From: Nemophila menziesii
Lineage: Eukaryota > Streptophyta > Magnoliopsida > Boraginales > Hydrophyllaceae
Assembly: GCA_029959085.1 (NCBI GenBank)
Contig: JARWIR010000008.1
Span: 16,354,001-16,418,000, forward strand
Reading direction: 5' to 3'
Length of the DNA stretch: 64,000 nucleotides
This document shows positions 31,148-44,000 of the stretch, in pieces (position 1 is the first letter of the stretch; each line of letters begins with the position of its first letter). A program made the translations under genes and the position numbers. The notes under the pieces are model-generated. The model had not been told where the DNA came from. It searched no databases and saw only the letters and a program-made list of their open reading frames with translations.

Positions 31148-32524
31148 TTTGGGGTGGGGTTCGTTACCTCATCCCATATTTTTGTGTTTTACATGCTTTC
31201 AATAAAATTAATCTATGGGTCGCGTTGACTGTAGAGTATTTTAAATGCCCCCATGAAGCATGTTTTTTATGAATTTATGATAGAAAATAGTTGAATTTAG
31301 GAGTTAGTATAAAACACACTTAGATTGCATGCAAACATGAGGTAATTGATAGGAAGAATTAATGAACAATTCAAAAGAAGTAAACTTGTGCTTAAGGAAA
31401 ATGAGTGGTTTGTAGAACGTGAGATCTGAATGAGGAGAGAACCCACTTATGTATGAACTAGAGGCAAGCTGTTTAAATAGGAAAATTATAGAGGCAGTTC
31501 TTTGTTAGCCCTTTGAATCCTTTTTGGCCTTCTATCCTTGAATTTAATTATATCCTTCTTAGCCAAATTTTTAGCCTTTAAGTCTTTCTTTTGTCGTCAT
31601 ATTATAAGCCAATATCCCTTTAGTTTATTAGGCATCTCCATATGACCCGCACTTGAATCACGATCCTAAGACTTCCTGTCTTGAGCTCGAGTTTAGGGTG
31701 GTGGGTCCACTATTATGGGAATTTACATTGGGTTGGGATTTTTGAGCTTATCTATTGTGCTCTGTTTTATATTTTGATGATGATTCACAGTGATTATATT
31801 GTAACCCTTTGTCGGGGCAAGAGTAAATGAAAAATAGATATGAAAAGTTATGAAAAGAAAAAAAATTGAATGAAAAAATAGCATGATGTCTCAACATCAA
31901 AAATAGAGTCATAGCTATACAAAATAAAAAAAGGAATTATCATACGAAAAGAATATATATTTGGACCGGCAAAGAGGAATTTTTATGTGAATCATATTTA
32001 GTGCTTATTGGGTTAATCTGGGGACGCTAAATTAGTGCGTCAAATGGGTTGAGTGAGAATGATATTTGAGTGTAAACTCAAGCTCTTGGACAGTTTGTTA
32101 ATGGTAAGTAAGGAGAGAGCCAAAATCTCACTTCAAATTTACCAAATATACATACCATACCGCCCCTAAGCCTACGTTAAAACCATAAAGACCTCGTGAT
32201 TCCTAGATACATAGTGAGTCTGTGATTCAGCTCATAGGGAGTATGCTAAGTGGAGCGTTCAAAGCAAGTAAGGATCGATGAACACCCTACAACCACCATC
32301 TTGAGATAAGTACTAAGCGTAACCTTCTAGCATTATGAAATTAATTTGGATTGATATTATTTTGTGTTTGATTTTGCATGATATGTGTATGTGTATAATA
32401 ATTCCTAGATTATACTATATGAGATTTGTTTTAAGTTGTGCTTTGAGAATATTTACTAGATTCTACCTTCTGCATTCACCTAAAAGGCCTTTGTTTTTAT
32501 TTTACTTTGTCGGGACGACAAAGG
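31148..32524 (+). other. Element C 3' untranslated region
   Basis: Collinear with the 3' UTRs of A, B, D and D2: GGGTGGTGGGTCCACTATTA near 31695, CCCTTTGTCGGGGCAAGAGTAA near 31807-31828, and the conserved CCAAAATCTCACTTC block near 32120. No coding region. Confidence 0.7.
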
Positions 32525-32540
32525 TTTGAGTTTGGGGTCT
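32525..32540 (+). promoter_or_regulatory. Polypurine tract of element C
   Basis: TTTGAGTTTGGGGTCT immediately before the 3' LTR start TGATGTCTCC. Confidence 0.8.
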
Positions 32541-34076
32541 TGATGTCTCCCTATTTGTTCTAAATATTAGCCCTTAGGAGACATCATTTTAGGTGAATAT
32601 TTGATTTATTTGATAGACATTTATGCTTATTTCGTCATATTGCACTTTCTCCCCTTGGAATTAAACTATTTGCATTTTTAGAGCTTTTGTGCGAATTTGT
32701 TTGTTTTAGTGCAAAGTTAGTAAGTTTATGAATTCATGAAGAAACCACTACAAGGAGGAGAAGTGAGAATTAAAGTCTTAGATCGGGTGGGGAGTTGAAA
32801 GAAAGAAAAGAATTTCCAAGAACTTAATTAAAGAAGTTGCAGATCTGTAAGGTTGTTAAAGATTGCTGTTTTTGGGCTACTTAAGAGAAGATTTAGCCTT
32901 GGTCCGTGAAACATGGTTTGATAGCCTATTGACTTAGGAAGATTCTCCAAGTTGAATAAGCCCATTTGGAGTTGTTATGCAAAAGTTACACCCGTTTTAC
33001 TAAGGCCTGCACACCAGTTACGGGAATTAAAAGAGAAGATGGGCTTGGGCTTTTTATAATTTGACCTAATCCTCTTAACCTTAGCCCTAAAACGTTTTTA
33101 CAAGTATAAATAGACCCTTTAGCCTCCTTTTTACACACACTTCATATTTTCAAGTCAGAGCAAGAAGGCAGAGGAAAAGTTAGAGCTAGAGGAATTCTGT
33201 TCTTCCAAGTTCCAACAACAGCCAACTCAACCTTTAGATTATCTATTTTTTTCTGTAATTGAATTATGACTTCTTCTTATTTAATTTTATTATGAGCTAA
33301 ATTTCCACATACTTGAGAATCGCAATAAAGGGATGAACCCTAATTAATATATTCTATGTTTTGAATTTGTGATTCTTAGGATTTAAATTGAATTGAGTTT
33401 TATATATTGGATATTACTTTTTTTTCATTACTATTTATTTTAGGAACAACTTGAAATAGCTTTTAGTATTTGGGCTATTCACTTCGGTGGTAAAAGTGAT
33501 CATCTGATAGGGGAGTTTGAATACAGACTTAGGTAATACCCGTGTAATGTCCGTTATTGACTGACAAGCTTAACTAATTACATAACCAACGAGGTAAATT
33601 CATATCATCCAAGCCGCATATTCGCCCATATAAGGGTTTATAGTACTTTAGGATAGCTCCTAGGTCCACCCGACAGGGGGCTAGGAAGGAGACATTAGAG
33701 TCCCGACTAATATTATAAGACCGATTCTACCTTTAAACAAAGCGTAGGTTACGTTTATTAGGTGGATTCCTTGCGAGACTCAAGTATCTCTCATCTCTGA
33801 AGTTAGTCTTTTTTATTTGCATTATTTCTTTCAGTTATTTAATTTAGTCTTTATTTTATTGCATATTTAGTTTTAAGAAAACCAAACAAAAATCATATTT
33901 ATTTTACTTTTATGTCAAGCAATTATTTCTACTATCTGATTAATACTTGAGTTGAACCTATCTGTCCCTGAGAACGAAACCCGATTTATCGGATATTACT
34001 CGGACAATTGTGCACTTGCGGTATTGTGGTTCCTTTTATTTATCGTATTAATTTTATAACACCCAAAGACCCACCA
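32541..34076 (+). mobile_element. Element C 3' LTR (C3)
   Basis: TGATGTCTCC ... GACCCACCA, 1536 bp, pair of 25401-26876. It is followed by the target duplication CACAA (34077-34081). The TATA box is at 33105-33112. Confidence 0.9.
33105..33112 (+). promoter_or_regulatory. LTR TATA box (C3)
   Basis: TATAAATA followed by GACCCTTTAGCC, equivalent to the C2 box. Confidence 0.55.
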
Positions 34077-34081
34077 CACAA

Positions 34082-35677
34082 CACCATATTTCTGGATAAA
34101 CACCTTCACATTAGAGAGTATTCGAGAACAAAGTTGGAAAAAGATAAGTAAAAGATTTCTAAAGTTGTATGATAGATTCGGATAAATCACAAGAGGAGGT
34201 AAGGGAATGCGATATTGGTGATACTAGAAGTTTACATACAAGAAAAATACTACTCCTTATTCTGGGTATTGATAAAGCGAGGCAATAGCCTCGAGAGTAT
34301 GTTTTATTTCTTCCCTACCATTTTTCTGTACTTTCCATATTTGTTAAATTTTAATTTCTTTATTGAGTATTTTCGAGTCGTGGGGACACGGCTTCTTTTT
34401 TAGTTGGGGTGTGGGGATTCGTTGTCCCTCATCTCCATTTTCTGTGATTTACTGTTTTTTAGGAAAAATTAAATTTTTGAGAGAAGGATTAGATGTAGAT
34501 TGTGTTTAATAGCTTGAAAGCATAAACTTAGTGATTTAATGATAGTAAGTAATATGTTTATGGGATGTTTTATTTTGTATGCTTTGAGTATTTATAGGAA
34601 ACACACATTAATAGTAAGAAAAGATTAGTGAGCAATGCGGTAGAAGTATGTTTGATGTTGGGGCGCCTTGAGGAGTCAGTAGGCCGTGAGATCCAAGCTA
34701 GTTGACAAACCCATCTAATGAACATGCTAAAGGTAAGAGAATGACGAAATTGTATAGTTTAGAAAGTGATTAAGGCAGTTCTTTGATAAGCTCCTTGTTG
34801 CCTTTTAGCTTGATATCCAATTATTATATTTATATCCTTCTCAGCCCCTTCTAGCCTTTCTAAATCCTTTTTATGAGCCACATTATAAGCCATATCCCTT
34901 TAGATTATAGGACTTTTCCATATGACTTGCACTCGAATCGCGATGCATAGACAATCGTTTTAGAGCTTGAGTTTGGGGTGGTGGGTCCACCATTATGGGA
35001 AAAAATATTGGGTTGGGAATTTTGAGCTTATGAATTTGTGCTATATATTTTGATGATGATTCGCTGTTTATTATATTGTAACCCTTTGTCGTGGTAAAAG
35101 TAAATGAAAAAAAAGTTATGAAAAGAAAATATGATAAAAAAAAGTAGCATGACATCTCACATTAAAAAGAGAGTTATGAGAGTAACTCAAGCTCTAGGTC
35201 GATTCGTTGATGGCTAGTGAGGAGAGAGCCAAAATCTCACTCTATATTATCCAAATATATGTATCATATCTTCCCTAAGCCAACATTACAACCCTAAAGA
35301 CCTTTTGATTCTTTGCTATGTAATCTAGAAGTGATTGAGCCGTTAGAGAGTAGTTAGGTGGATCTATGGATACTAGCGAAGTTTGATGAACAATCTATAG
35401 CCTCGTTGGTAAGCTAAGTGAAGAACCTCTCCTTCGTGCATTGCAAAGATAATGGTGATATTGAACTTGAACCGGGTTGATGGTGAGTATGACAAGTGTA
35501 CAGGTAATTTAGTTTGTAGATATTATTACATGAAATTTTCTGAGTAGTTTCTTTGAGTTTATTATATATATTCTGCTATTTTCTTTCCACTGTGCTTAAT
35601 CGACTTAGGTGTGTATTTTCTTTCATTTATTTTTATCTTTATTGTATCGGGATGATACAACTTTGAGTTGAAGGTCT
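34082..35677 (+). mobile_element. Element B internal 3' part
   Basis: Right half of the element into which C inserted. It starts with the tail of a short ORF, reaches the conserved extra-ORF end hairpin CGAGGCAATAGCCTCG at 34278-34293, then the 3' UTR (AGTCGTGGGGACACGGCTTC near 34375; GGTGGTGGGTCCACCATTAT near 34977; CCCTTTGTCGTGGTAAAAG near 35083) and the PPT CTTTGAGTTGAAGGTCT at 35661-35677. Its gag and protease are not found to the left of C1, so B is 5'-truncated. Confidence 0.75.
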
Positions 35678-37219
35678 TGATGTCTCCCTATTCGTGATAT
35701 AACAATCTAGGTTGGAGACATCATTTTAGATGTATTTGATTAAATAATTATAGATTTTTATCTGTTATTTGATAATCTCTTATTTCTTATCTTGATTTGA
35801 TAATTTATTAGTTTCAGAACATTAATTTGTGTGTTAACGTGAAGCTCTTGAGGTTTATGGAATATTATTAGATGCCAAATCAATTCTAAGAAGATAAGGA
35901 AAGAATTTATGGAAGGAATCAAAAGATAAAAAGAAGTAGAGATAAAATAGGAAAGGAAAATCTGCCACGTAAATCTGAAATTCTGTAGCTACGTCCACTA
36001 ATGTGACGATAAATTCAAATCGGCTGGGAATTTGGGTGAACCCTTTAAATAGTAAAGATAGATCTTTCTGCTGCGATCGTTTCAATATCTCGTGGGAGGA
36101 AATCGGCCAAATAACGAACGTGTTATGATAAAAACAATGCGCCGTATTTATCCTGTCCTATATTTTAGAAAACGAATTTGAATTTGAAAAGGATTCCAAT
36201 TACTTTCCTTCCACTCAAGATTTCGACCTAGGGTCTTCTTAACACCTATAAATACACCCTCTATCATTTTAAACAATTCCTTGCATAGTTCTAAGCCATA
36301 ACATAGTATTTGCTTGAATATTAATCCTTAGTATTCAAGTTTATCAATTAAAGAAGCAATATGACTTGTAAAGGAAGACAAGAAGCATGAAGAAGGAGAG
36401 TGACAAACTCCTCTTCTATATCTCTCTTTCTCTATATTTAGGTTAATTAGCTATATATTTTTGGTTTCACCATATTTCTAGGCTTTTATTTTGTAAGTTT
36501 TATTATTAATTGTTGGGTTATTATTTTGTCTAAATTCCATAATACTATTTGTTATTTTAATTGATTTGGGCTTTGTGTATATCTATATTGTGTGCTTTGA
36601 CTTATTGTTTTTAGCCCTAGATTTGGCTAATCTTCAAACTACCCTTAGTAGTTGAGTTAACACCCAGATGGAGGATTCAATTATTGACAACACCATATAA
36701 TCGTCTAGTGTGCGGTAGTGATTGTGACGGGCTTGCCTAGCTAGATAACCATAAGGATTTGATTTAACCACCGATCATTATGCAGGTACCCCTTACCCAT
36801 GTCCCTTGGTAGTGGAGAGGTTGCTCCTAAGTCCACATTGACGGTGGTTAGGAAGAATTTAGAATCCTGGTTAATTTATAATGCTCAATTCACCTTAAGG
36901 TTAGAATAACAACTTAGTAAGATAGGATCATAGTAGTAACCCTAATTTATTTGACTTACATTCATATTTATTTATCTATGTTCTTATTTATATATTCACA
37001 TCAGATAATTATTCATCTTATCTCTGTTTTAATTTAAACATCTAAATTCATCTACACTTATTGAATACAAGTAGATCTAACAGATTGAATCCCTGTAAAC
37101 AAACTTTACTTGCAAACGATCTGTAATACTTGTAGAGAGTTTCTCGTGGTAGTCAAGGGTGTGTATCCTTTATTATTATCTTATTTATTTGTTTATTTAT
37201 CACGCCTTTGCCCCCACCA
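35678..37219 (+). mobile_element. Element B 3' LTR
   Basis: 1542 bp, TGATGTCTCC ... TTTGCCCCCACCA. The TATA box is at 36247-36254. It is followed directly by Ty1/copia reverse transcriptase sequence, so element B had inserted into a copia element. No intact 5' LTR partner lies in the window; the diverged segment at 13456-14505 is of related type but on the other strand. Confidence 0.8.
36247..36254 (+). promoter_or_regulatory. LTR TATA box (element B)
   Basis: TATAAATA followed by CACCCTCTATC, as in the D LTR. Confidence 0.55.
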
Positions 37220-38155
37220 GATTTACATTTTGTTATATGTGGATAATATGCTTCTTATCTGCAGTTCATTATTTCTTATCAATAAATTAAAAGATGCCTT
37301 GAAATCTGAGTTAAATATGAAGGATCTTGGAAAAGCTAGAAAATTTCTTGGTATATTAATTGATAGGAATAGAACTACATTCATATTAAAATTACCATAA
37401 AGCCCCTACTTGAAAAAGATTATTTCTAAGTATGATAACTTGAACTGCAAACATGTAAAGATTCCCTTGGCTGGTCATTGTGTCTTGTCTATGCAACTTT
37501 GGCCCAAGTAACAATCTAATATTCTGAAAATGAAAAATGTCCCTTATTCTAATGTTAATGGTTCACTAATGTATTTTTTGATAAGCACTATGCCTGATTG
37601 GTCCTTTGTTGTATCTTTACTTTGTAGATAACTATCAAAGCCTGAATATGATCACGGGATTGCTTTTAAACAAGGTATCTTATGTGAATAGTACTTTGGT
37701 AATTTGTTTACTATGCGGTAATCATAATACTCCGTAAGTTAATTAGCTATATAGATTCAGATTTTACAGGATACAAAGACTCTAAGAAGTCTATAGTTGC
37801 TTATTGCTTTACTTTGGGTGAGAATTACATTTCCTCGAAGCCGCAACTGCAACCCTTGATAGCTCTTTCTACTACTGATGTTGTGTATGTTGTAGTTACT
37901 GGTTCTACTGAAGAATCTATCTGGCTTTAGAATATTTTGACTGAGGTAAAATCAATCAAAGGTAAAATTGTTATCTTTTATAATGGTCAAAGTGACATTC
38001 ACTTGAGTAAACATCTAGTATATCATGAAAGGACAAACATGTTGATGTAAAGTATCATTTTATCAGGGTTATGGTTGCAAATGATGAAGTTAAATTGAAT
38101 AGAATTGCTTCTAAAATTAATCCTCATGATAATGGGTACTAAGTTGGTTTCAAGC
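37220..38155 (+). pseudogene. Ty1/copia polyprotein 3' end (RT end and RNase H)
   Basis: Starts inside the RT domain, with YVDN at 37236-37247 (copia YVDD with the second Asp changed to Asn), then LKSELNMKDLGKARKFLG. After stops and frameshifts it continues with YLKKIISKYDNLNCKHVKIP, YSNVNGSLMYF and the RNase H part: GYKDSKKSIVAYCFTLG, SSKPQLQPLIALSTTDVVY and HLSKHLVYHERT. The domain order RT then RNase H at the C-terminus is that of copia elements. Its 5' half is not in the window; element B interrupts it. Confidence 0.85.
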
Positions 38156-38189
38156 ACAACATTCAAATTCTTTTTTGACTTGTTGTTTG

Positions 38190-38900
38190 TTTATTGATTT
38201 GTTTGTACAAGTACTTTGAGTTATGATGGTGATGGTGCATGTTTTTCCACTATTGGCCAGGAGGATGTTGATTATGAAGAAAGTAAAGGTTTTTAATACA
38301 CATTTCAAGATGTAGATTGTTGTCATCTGCATGACTTGTGATGTGTGATCTTTGGGCTGATCCAAAGTTGTGATTTTATCCAGACTTATGATAATGGGCT
38401 TCTCATTTTTTGGTTTGTTCCAATACGACAACATTTTATTAAGTCGGGTGAAATATCAGCTGTTGGTCTTGATCAAGTTGGATAGCTGAGATTGGAACCC
38501 TATTGATGTGTCATATAACAGTACCAATTCTTCAAATTTTCATTTATTCTTTCGTCTTTTCTTTTGCTAGTTCTATCTCAACTCATTCTACTAGGGTTCA
38601 TTCTAAGCTATTGATTGAATAATTGGTTATCTTTGTAATAGTTAGTTTAACTCTGATAGATTAAGAATCTCATTGATTCTTATATCAATTAGTTAACGTA
38701 AGTTGATTAGGATTTTGAAATTTACGCTATACTTATAAAATTTTAGTTAATTTATTCTTGGTACTTTGAAATACGATTGTAATATGTAAATTGAATCATT
38801 CGATTGTGTAAGAAGAGCTACTCTCGTCGAAACTCAACGTGGACGTAGACATTTTTGTCAAACCATGATAAACTGTGTTTGTGTTTTTATTATTTTCACA
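38190..38900 (+). mobile_element. Probable 3' UTR and LTR of the copia element
   Basis: Follows the copia RNase H. The end CGTGGACGTAGACATTTTTG followed by a CAAACCATGATAAACTGTG stretch (about 38841-38880) resembles the U5 region common in plant copia LTRs. I could not fix exact LTR borders. Confidence 0.4.
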
Positions 38901-39550
38901 CTTTAATATTTGTTTTTTATCTTATTTAAACTTCATTGGAAACTGTTTAAATTCAAAACTTTTTCACAACAAACATCATTCAAATTCATTTAAAATAATA
39001 TACAAATAATAATAAAAAATGGAAAATGATATATATATCCTTATTTAAAAGTAGAATAATCCTTCATGATATAAGAGATAGATAAATACCGATTTGTATT
39101 TTATAAATTCAAAGATAATTTGTCTCATAGTTATAAACTCGGTCCAATTTTGTTAAAGGTTTATAAGAAAAGGAATCTACAAATTGAGGTCCAAATTACA
39201 TCTAACCTACTTTTTAAAGCCTAACTAACTAAAAATTCTATTAAAGTCCCAAACTAAATTTTTGCATCGGATTCTTACCCCTTTACCCATTACCCTTGTA
39301 CCCGCAAACCTTTTTCATTTTTTTATTATTTTAATTAATCTGTTGTGTACGTACTCACGTACCTATGGATGTGCTTTCTTTGGGGTATACCTATTTTCCC
39401 TGAGGGTACGTACCTGTGCTAGTCTTTTGTTTTTGTAATGTGATTTTGTATATAATTGCTTTATAAGACCTAATATCATTTTAGGTATAAACTTAAGTTT
39501 TTGTCCATGTCAAAGTGTAGGAGGAGGGTCCTTACCGATTTTTGTTCATC
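38901..39550. other. Unassigned AT-rich stretch
   Basis: No genes, RNA or repeat families recognised. Confidence 0.4.
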
Positions 39551-39565
39551 TAATCGATGTACCCT

Positions 39566-40165
39566 AGGGGTTGTACCCAAGCCCAATCATAAGACTAGAC
39601 CATCTCCACTAGTTGTTCTAAATAGATTTTAACCCAATGAGCTGGGCCTAATGGGTTGTACCCTAGTCAGTCGCCCCAAGTCTCCCTCACATAGAAACAA
39701 AGAAATAAAAGAGATATCTTCACCTTCACTCCTAATATACCCAATGGGTTGTACCCTAGTTAATATCTGCAAAACAAAGACATATTTTTTATGTTAAAAA
39801 ATAAACAATGAAATGAAAACAATAAATAAAAGAAAAAGTTAACGTTGAAAAACAATGACCATGTGGCCCACGAACGAGATGTACCCTAGTTGCCTCGCGC
39901 ACTTTGCATAGGAACAGAGAAACAAAAATAACCTCTTCACATTCACTCGCATTTAGCGGGGCCCAACGGGTTGTACCTTAGTGGCTATACCATACAAATT
40001 TTTTTACTTGCAAATCGCTGAAATCAATGTAACCTTTTTTTATGTTCACCAAAAAACAATGGAACATGATAAAACCTCATATTTGAAAAGAAAATATAAT
40101 AAAAATAAAAAAAGAAAAGAAACAGTGAACGATGAAAAACAATAAAACCTTTTTTTCACCTTCAT
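39566..40165 (+). repeat. Degenerate tandem repeat with TTGTACCCTAGT motif
   Basis: GGGTTGTACCCTAGT-like motifs recur at about 39567, 39652, 39744, 39876 and 39968. A larger unit of about 220-280 bp (TAGAAACAAAGAAATAAAAG ... CTTCACCTTCACTC ... GTTGAAAAACAATGA) appears twice. No coding capacity. Confidence 0.6.
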
Positions 40166-40304
40166 TTAAGTTCTTGATGGCGCCGGAGAATGGTCAGAGG
40201 CGGCGACGATTTTCATATGGTGGAAAATGGTCCAAGGCGGCAAGATGGTGGCGGAAAATGGTCTAAGTCGGTGACGGCTTTCTGGATTCTTCATATTTAA
40301 AGGT

Positions 40305-40631
40305 CTATTGATGGACCTGGGTTTCTTCTGCAGGAGTTGGTCCACGGCGGTGGGTTTCTTGTGCAGAGGAGAGACGAAGGTGGAGGGTTGTTTGCTTATG
40401 CAGGAGGTATCCTTGCGATGGTGGAGAAGGTGGAGGCGGTTTGCTTGTGCGGGAGGGAGCCTTGCACTGATGGACGGGTTTCTTGTGTAGAGGAGCGACG
40501 AATTTAGAGGCAGTTGGTTTGTGCGGGAGGAAGCCTTGCGATGGTGGAGAAGGTGGAGGCACTTTGCTTGTGCGGGAGGGAGTCTTACAATGGTGGAGAA
40601 GGTCCACTAATGGCGGTGAAGAGATTTCCAT
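40305..40631 (-). CDS. Tandem-repeat Pro/Ser-rich hypothetical ORF
   Basis: ATG at 40631; 108 residues. The frame contains two copies of a 41-residue (123-bp) unit with CKTPSRTSK-PPPSPPSQG and CKAPSRTSK-PPPSPPSQG. No family recognised and no signal peptide obvious. The plus strand of the same repeat is also partly open, so the frame may simply reflect a minisatellite whose unit is a multiple of three. Confidence 0.25.
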   Translation of the reverse strand: MEISSPPLVDLLHHCKTPSRTSKVPPPSPPSQGFLPHKPTASKFVAPLHKKPVHQCKAPSRTSKPPPPSPPSQGYLLHKQTTLHLRLSSAQETHRRGPTPAEETQVHQ

Positions 40632-40639
40632 TTTTTTGT

Positions 40640-41030
40640 TTCGATCTTAAACTAGCAAAAGAGAAGAGAGAGATATAAAAGAGTGGGATGAGATAGAACA
40701 TGGAAAGATATGGTTTGTTGTTTTCCGTAATTCTATTGGGTTTTTATTTTGGGTTTTGTTTTTAGAAAATTCTTCCATCTAATATTGGATAAACCTACAC
40801 CAATTATATTAATATACAATCCCCATGTTTTAAACTTACAAAAATAACTAACTAATTAATCTAATGTCATGTGTTTTGTTATAATAATCAATGGATGTCA
40901 TTTGAATATTGGATCATCTAATATTGGATGGAAGTTTTAATCTTTTTTTCCCACTATAATAAAAAGGAAAAGGAAGAGATTTTTGAGTATTTGTTTAATT
41001 TTTAGTTAGAATCTAATAATATATTTTTTT
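40640..41030. other. Non-coding stretch left of the LINE
   Basis: AT-rich with no recognisable gene. It ends in a short T run (about 41026-41033) that may be the remains of the LINE poly(A) tail. Confidence 0.4.
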
Positions 41031-41094
41031 TGAACAAAATACATTAACCTTCCGACACTCTTTCAACCGACTCCCATCCTTTTGAACTTCTCAT

Positions 41095-44000
41095 AAAGCT
41101 CCATAAGAGGATCTCCTTTGATTGTGGCTCAGTGTCTAGCATTTTTCGCAGGACGATCTGCACGACTGTTCATCCTTCGTGGTAAATACTGGAAGGATAT
41201 TGGTCCTGCTTCTTCCGCTCTTTGCTAGATCTGGCGGAGGATCGGCTGAATAGTCCATCTTGCCATTGACACTTGCCTAATACCTTGTATTAAAGCAAGG
41301 TTATCTGAGAATACAGTCTTTGTGTTCTCCTTATATTCCTTTCTCATTGTCACCGCTTCCAGTACTGCTAGCGCTTCACCTTCCAGAATTGTGTTACACC
41401 TAACCGTATTAATTTTTTCACATATGGCACCTGTCCTTCGATTGGTGGTTGATATCCCTATCTTAGTTGGTTCATATTTTGTATCGAAGGATGCATCACA
41501 TGTGTAAGTAATATCTTATGTTGTTTGTGTAGATTCGTTTTGTGGATTATGTTGGAGAGAGGTTGTAGTTGTTTGTGGATCTTGTCTAACCCAGATGCTT
41601 CCGTGTAGTTCTCCCATAAATTTGTTTGTGATGTGAATAATGTGATCGATATCGATACTTGTATTTTTGTGAATTGCTTTCATCTTTGCTTTCCATATAT
41701 TCCATAGGATGATAAGTAAGTAACTCGTTACCATTTTCCCGTCTCATCCTCCGATTTTGTATGTTTCTGTCACTCCCACCATCCATTCACCCAGATTTTG
41801 TATGATGCCTTGTTGTACAAATATTTGTAATGTCGATGCTGCCCAAATCGTTTTGTTGATTGTGCATTGAAGTAGCAGATTTTAGGTTGTTTCTTTCTTT
41901 GTCTGGCACCAAGGACACATTGGTGAATCGATACATTTCCAATCATATAAATTTTCAGCTAACAGAATAGCATTGTTACACGCTTTCCAGTTAAATATTC
42001 GTATTTTTTTTTGGATATTAGCTTCCCAAATAGCTTTCCACAATGTGGGCCTAATGTTATCCGTGCTTTTTGTTGTTTGTGGTTCTTCAAGAGTCTCCAT
42101 GTCCGTAAGAATCTTATATCCTGTTTTAGTTGTATAATTGCCTTCTTTGGGGTGGGGCCAAATAAAGCGGTCTTCTTGATGCCGATAAAAAAAAAAGCGG
42201 TCTTCTTGATCAGGATTCAGTATTCGTATTCTTGTTATTTCCAGAATTATCAGTTGTGGGAAAATTTCGTCTAAAATCTCCTCATTCCACTCTGATGTGT
42301 CTTGTTTCCATAGTTCATTGACTTTCTGAAAGGGGCACCTGTCTGGTTTCTCGAGTTTTCATGTGGTCTCAACCCATTTTTCATTCCAGATATTTATCGT
42401 CTGTCCATTCCCAATTTGGTAAAGAGCATGTTGTTTAATGAAATCGCTGCCTTCCATAATGCTATCCCAACTCCATGTTCTATTTTGTCTAAGTTTAATA
42501 TTGATAAAATCAAAATGGGGGTAGTAGATACCTTTTAGAAGTCGAGCCGCAAGCGTGTTCGGATTATGTAATATCTCCATGCTTGAACCCTTAGCAGAGC
42601 TGTATTCATTCTTTTGAGATCTTTAAAGCCAATCCCCCGAGCAATTTTCCCACTGTCAGCTTTTCCCATGCCATTCAGTGAATGCGGTTTCTTTCTCCAG
42701 AGCTTCACCAGAAGTTAGCAATGGCTGAGATTAATTTCTTGCAGAAAGTTACCGGATATGAAAAGATAGACATAGTACAGACTGGAATGGCCTGTAACAC
42801 TGCTTTGATTAAGTCTTCTTTCCCTCTGTCCGATAGCAATTTTGCTTTCCACCCTTCTGTTTTTGCGAATAGCTTTTTGGCTATCCATTCTAGCGCTTCA
42901 ATCTTTGATCTTTTATGGCATAACTGTATACCTAGATATTTACCTAAGTCCTCCGTTTCTACTATGTGTATTTCTTCCGTGACTTGGGTCCTTACTTCTT
43001 CAGGTGTATCTTTGCTGAAAAAATTGTTGACTTATGGTAGTTGATTTGTTGTCCTGACCCTTCGCAATATTCTACGATGCATGTGTTGAAAGCTCGTAAG
43101 TTTGTATTATTAATTGTGAGGAAGAAAAGTGAGTCATCTGCGAAAATTAGGTGTGAGATCTCTAGGCAATTCTATGTGATTTGTTTTCCTTGTATCTGTC
43201 CTTCTCAACAAGTAGAATCAATTAAACTAATTAGTGCTTCCGTCATAAGAGAGAATAAAAACGGAGAGAGGTTATCTCTCTGTCTGAGTCTCCGTCTTAT
43301 CTTGACTTTAGGAAGTCTTTGTCCGTTGAAATTAATTTGAAAAGTTATGTCTGTGATGCAAATCTTGATCCATTGGACCCATTTGTCGTGAAAACCCAAC
43401 TTTGTCAACAACTTCAGAATAAAATCCCATCTGACTTTGTCATATTCTTTTTCCATGTCAATTTTGATGCTGGCCATTGGCTTTGGGTCTTCCTTTTGCG
43501 AGTCATTTAATAAGACAGTTCATGTGATATAAAAATATTATCTCGGGTGGCCCTACCTTTGATGAAAGCTACTTGTGTTGGTGAGACAATCTCATTCATA
43601 ATGTGTTGAAGTCGATTAGATAGCATCTTAGTTATCAGTTTAAAGACAAAATTAATACACGCAATCGGTCTGTAATCCCCAAGGAGTTCCTAAATATCAC
43701 CTTTCGGGATAAGAGTAATCAATGTATCGTTCATGTCTTCCAAGTGTATATTATTCTTGAAAAAATCTTCCACAACTTTAAAGATGTCATATTTAATGAT
43801 ATCCCAAAATTCAGTGTAGAATTTACTGTTTAGACCATCCGGTCCTGGCGCTTTGGTTGGTGATAAGTGATTGAGAGCCAATTCCAGTTCTTCCATGGTT
43901 GGTTTCTCTATCAATTTCTGGTTCATGTTTTTAGTAACCTTGGGTTCAACAAATCGCAGCGCATTTGTTATTTTATCCATATTCGCTTGCTTATTCGCGA

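Larger units (their letters stand above)
25401..34076 (+). mobile_element. Element C: complete non-autonomous Athila-like LTR retrotransposon
   Basis: 8676 bp, bounded by LTRs of 1476 bp (25401-26876) and 1536 bp (32541-34076), with 5-bp target duplication CACAA on both sides. Order: LTR, PBS, gag, protease with GPY/F-like tail, palindromic intercistronic region, shortened extra ORF, 3' UTR, PPT, LTR. It encodes no reverse transcriptase or integrase core, so it would have depended on another element. Stops in gag make it defective now. Confidence 0.9.

Noticed and set aside
32335..32529. Hydrophobic 64-residue frame before the element C PPT, as a possible envelope piece
   Set aside because: Not kept in the matching 3' UTRs of A, B, D and D2; AT-rich sequence gives Phe/Leu/Ile-rich frames by chance.
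13456..37219. A and B LTR segments as the two ends of one giant element
   Set aside because: They are on opposite strands and their flanks (ATGAT and GATTT) do not form a duplication.
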